Below are positions 23,914 through 24,022 of a stretch of 24,022 bases of DNA, piece after piece. The translations under genes were made by a program, and so were the position numbers. Position 1 is the first letter of the stretch, and every line of letters starts with the position of its first letter. The stretch comes from an uncultured Eubacteriales bacterium (GTDB taxonomy: Bacteria > Bacillota > Clostridia > Oscillospirales > Acutalibacteraceae), in the NCBI GenBank assembly GCA_934486915.1, contig CAKSRC010000022.1:1-24022 (forward strand), read 5' to 3'. The notes under the pieces were generated by a model that saw only the letters and a program-made list of their open reading frames with translations, searched no databases and was not told the origin of the DNA.

Positions 23914-23947
23914 TTTTAATTAAATTTTACAACACTCAAAATGAGGT

Positions 23948-24022
23948 TGGAGCTGGTGGACGGACTTGAACCCCCGACCTGCTGATTACAAATCAGCTGC
24001 TCTACCAACTGAGCTACACCAG
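23948..24022 (-). tRNA. tRNA-Thr (anticodon TGT), cut by one base at the window edge
   Basis: CCA is encoded at the complement of 23948-23950. The acceptor 3' arm CACCAGC implies a 5' G just outside the window. The anticodon stem GCTGA/TCAGC holds the loop TTTGTAA, which reads TGT for threonine. The T-loop is GTTCAAGTCC. It precedes tRNA-Tyr by 34 bases on the same transcript. Confidence 0.95.

Overview
The window is a low-GC stretch of a Gram-positive, anaerobic, clostridia-like chromosome. The indications are very AT-rich intergenic DNA, strong AGGAGG-type ribosome sites with frequent GTG/TTG starts, a MecA adaptor, Lgt, a UgtP-like glycolipid synthase, a RibU-type ECF component, a dockerin protein, a PerR/reverse-rubrerythrin pair and an NfnAB-type transhydrogenase. 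I cannot name the genus from sequence alone.

Layout. 1-1101: peroxide defence, with a PerR-like repressor followed by a reverse rubrerythrin, closed by a two-way terminator. 1126-5597 (minus): two M16 peptidase-like proteins, lgt and folD, apparently transcribed together from a promoter near 5570-5597. 5763-6234: a small membrane protein of the putative ABC-transporter type IV (CmpB-like) family that has no usable start in its own frame. 6250-7648 (minus): a CNNM/HlyC-CorC membrane protein. 7936-10584: an operon of two unrecognised proteins and a RibU-like transporter subunit. 10797-11436: mecA behind an operator-like palindrome. 11438-12097 (minus): rpe, tail to tail with mecA. 12220-15913: a secreted protein with a degenerate CAP domain and a dockerin, followed after 21 bases by a Card1/Can2-like CARF nuclease with no CRISPR locus in view. 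15924-17012 (minus): a tandem P-loop ATPase whose second P-loop is eroded. 17013-17849: a very AT-rich gap holding a candidate promoter and a GC-rich leader hairpin, then an ATP/ADP translocase (Tlc/NTT family, best known from Rickettsia and Chlamydia) at 17850-19457. 19722-19951: a 59-residue glycine-rich protein behind a perfect 15-bp inverted repeat. 20020-21228 (minus): diacylglycerol glucosyltransferase. 21518-23738: nfnAB. 23790-24022 (minus): tRNA-Tyr and tRNA-Thr.

Most genes are ordinary housekeeping or redox functions. The points that deserve a second look are the nucleotide translocase in a firmicute, the stand-alone CARF nuclease paired with a dockerin/CAP protein, the ATPase with one dead half, the frameshifted CmpB-like gene, and several inverted repeats set precisely over promoters or ribosome sites. 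No insertion sequence, phage gene or CRISPR array was seen.
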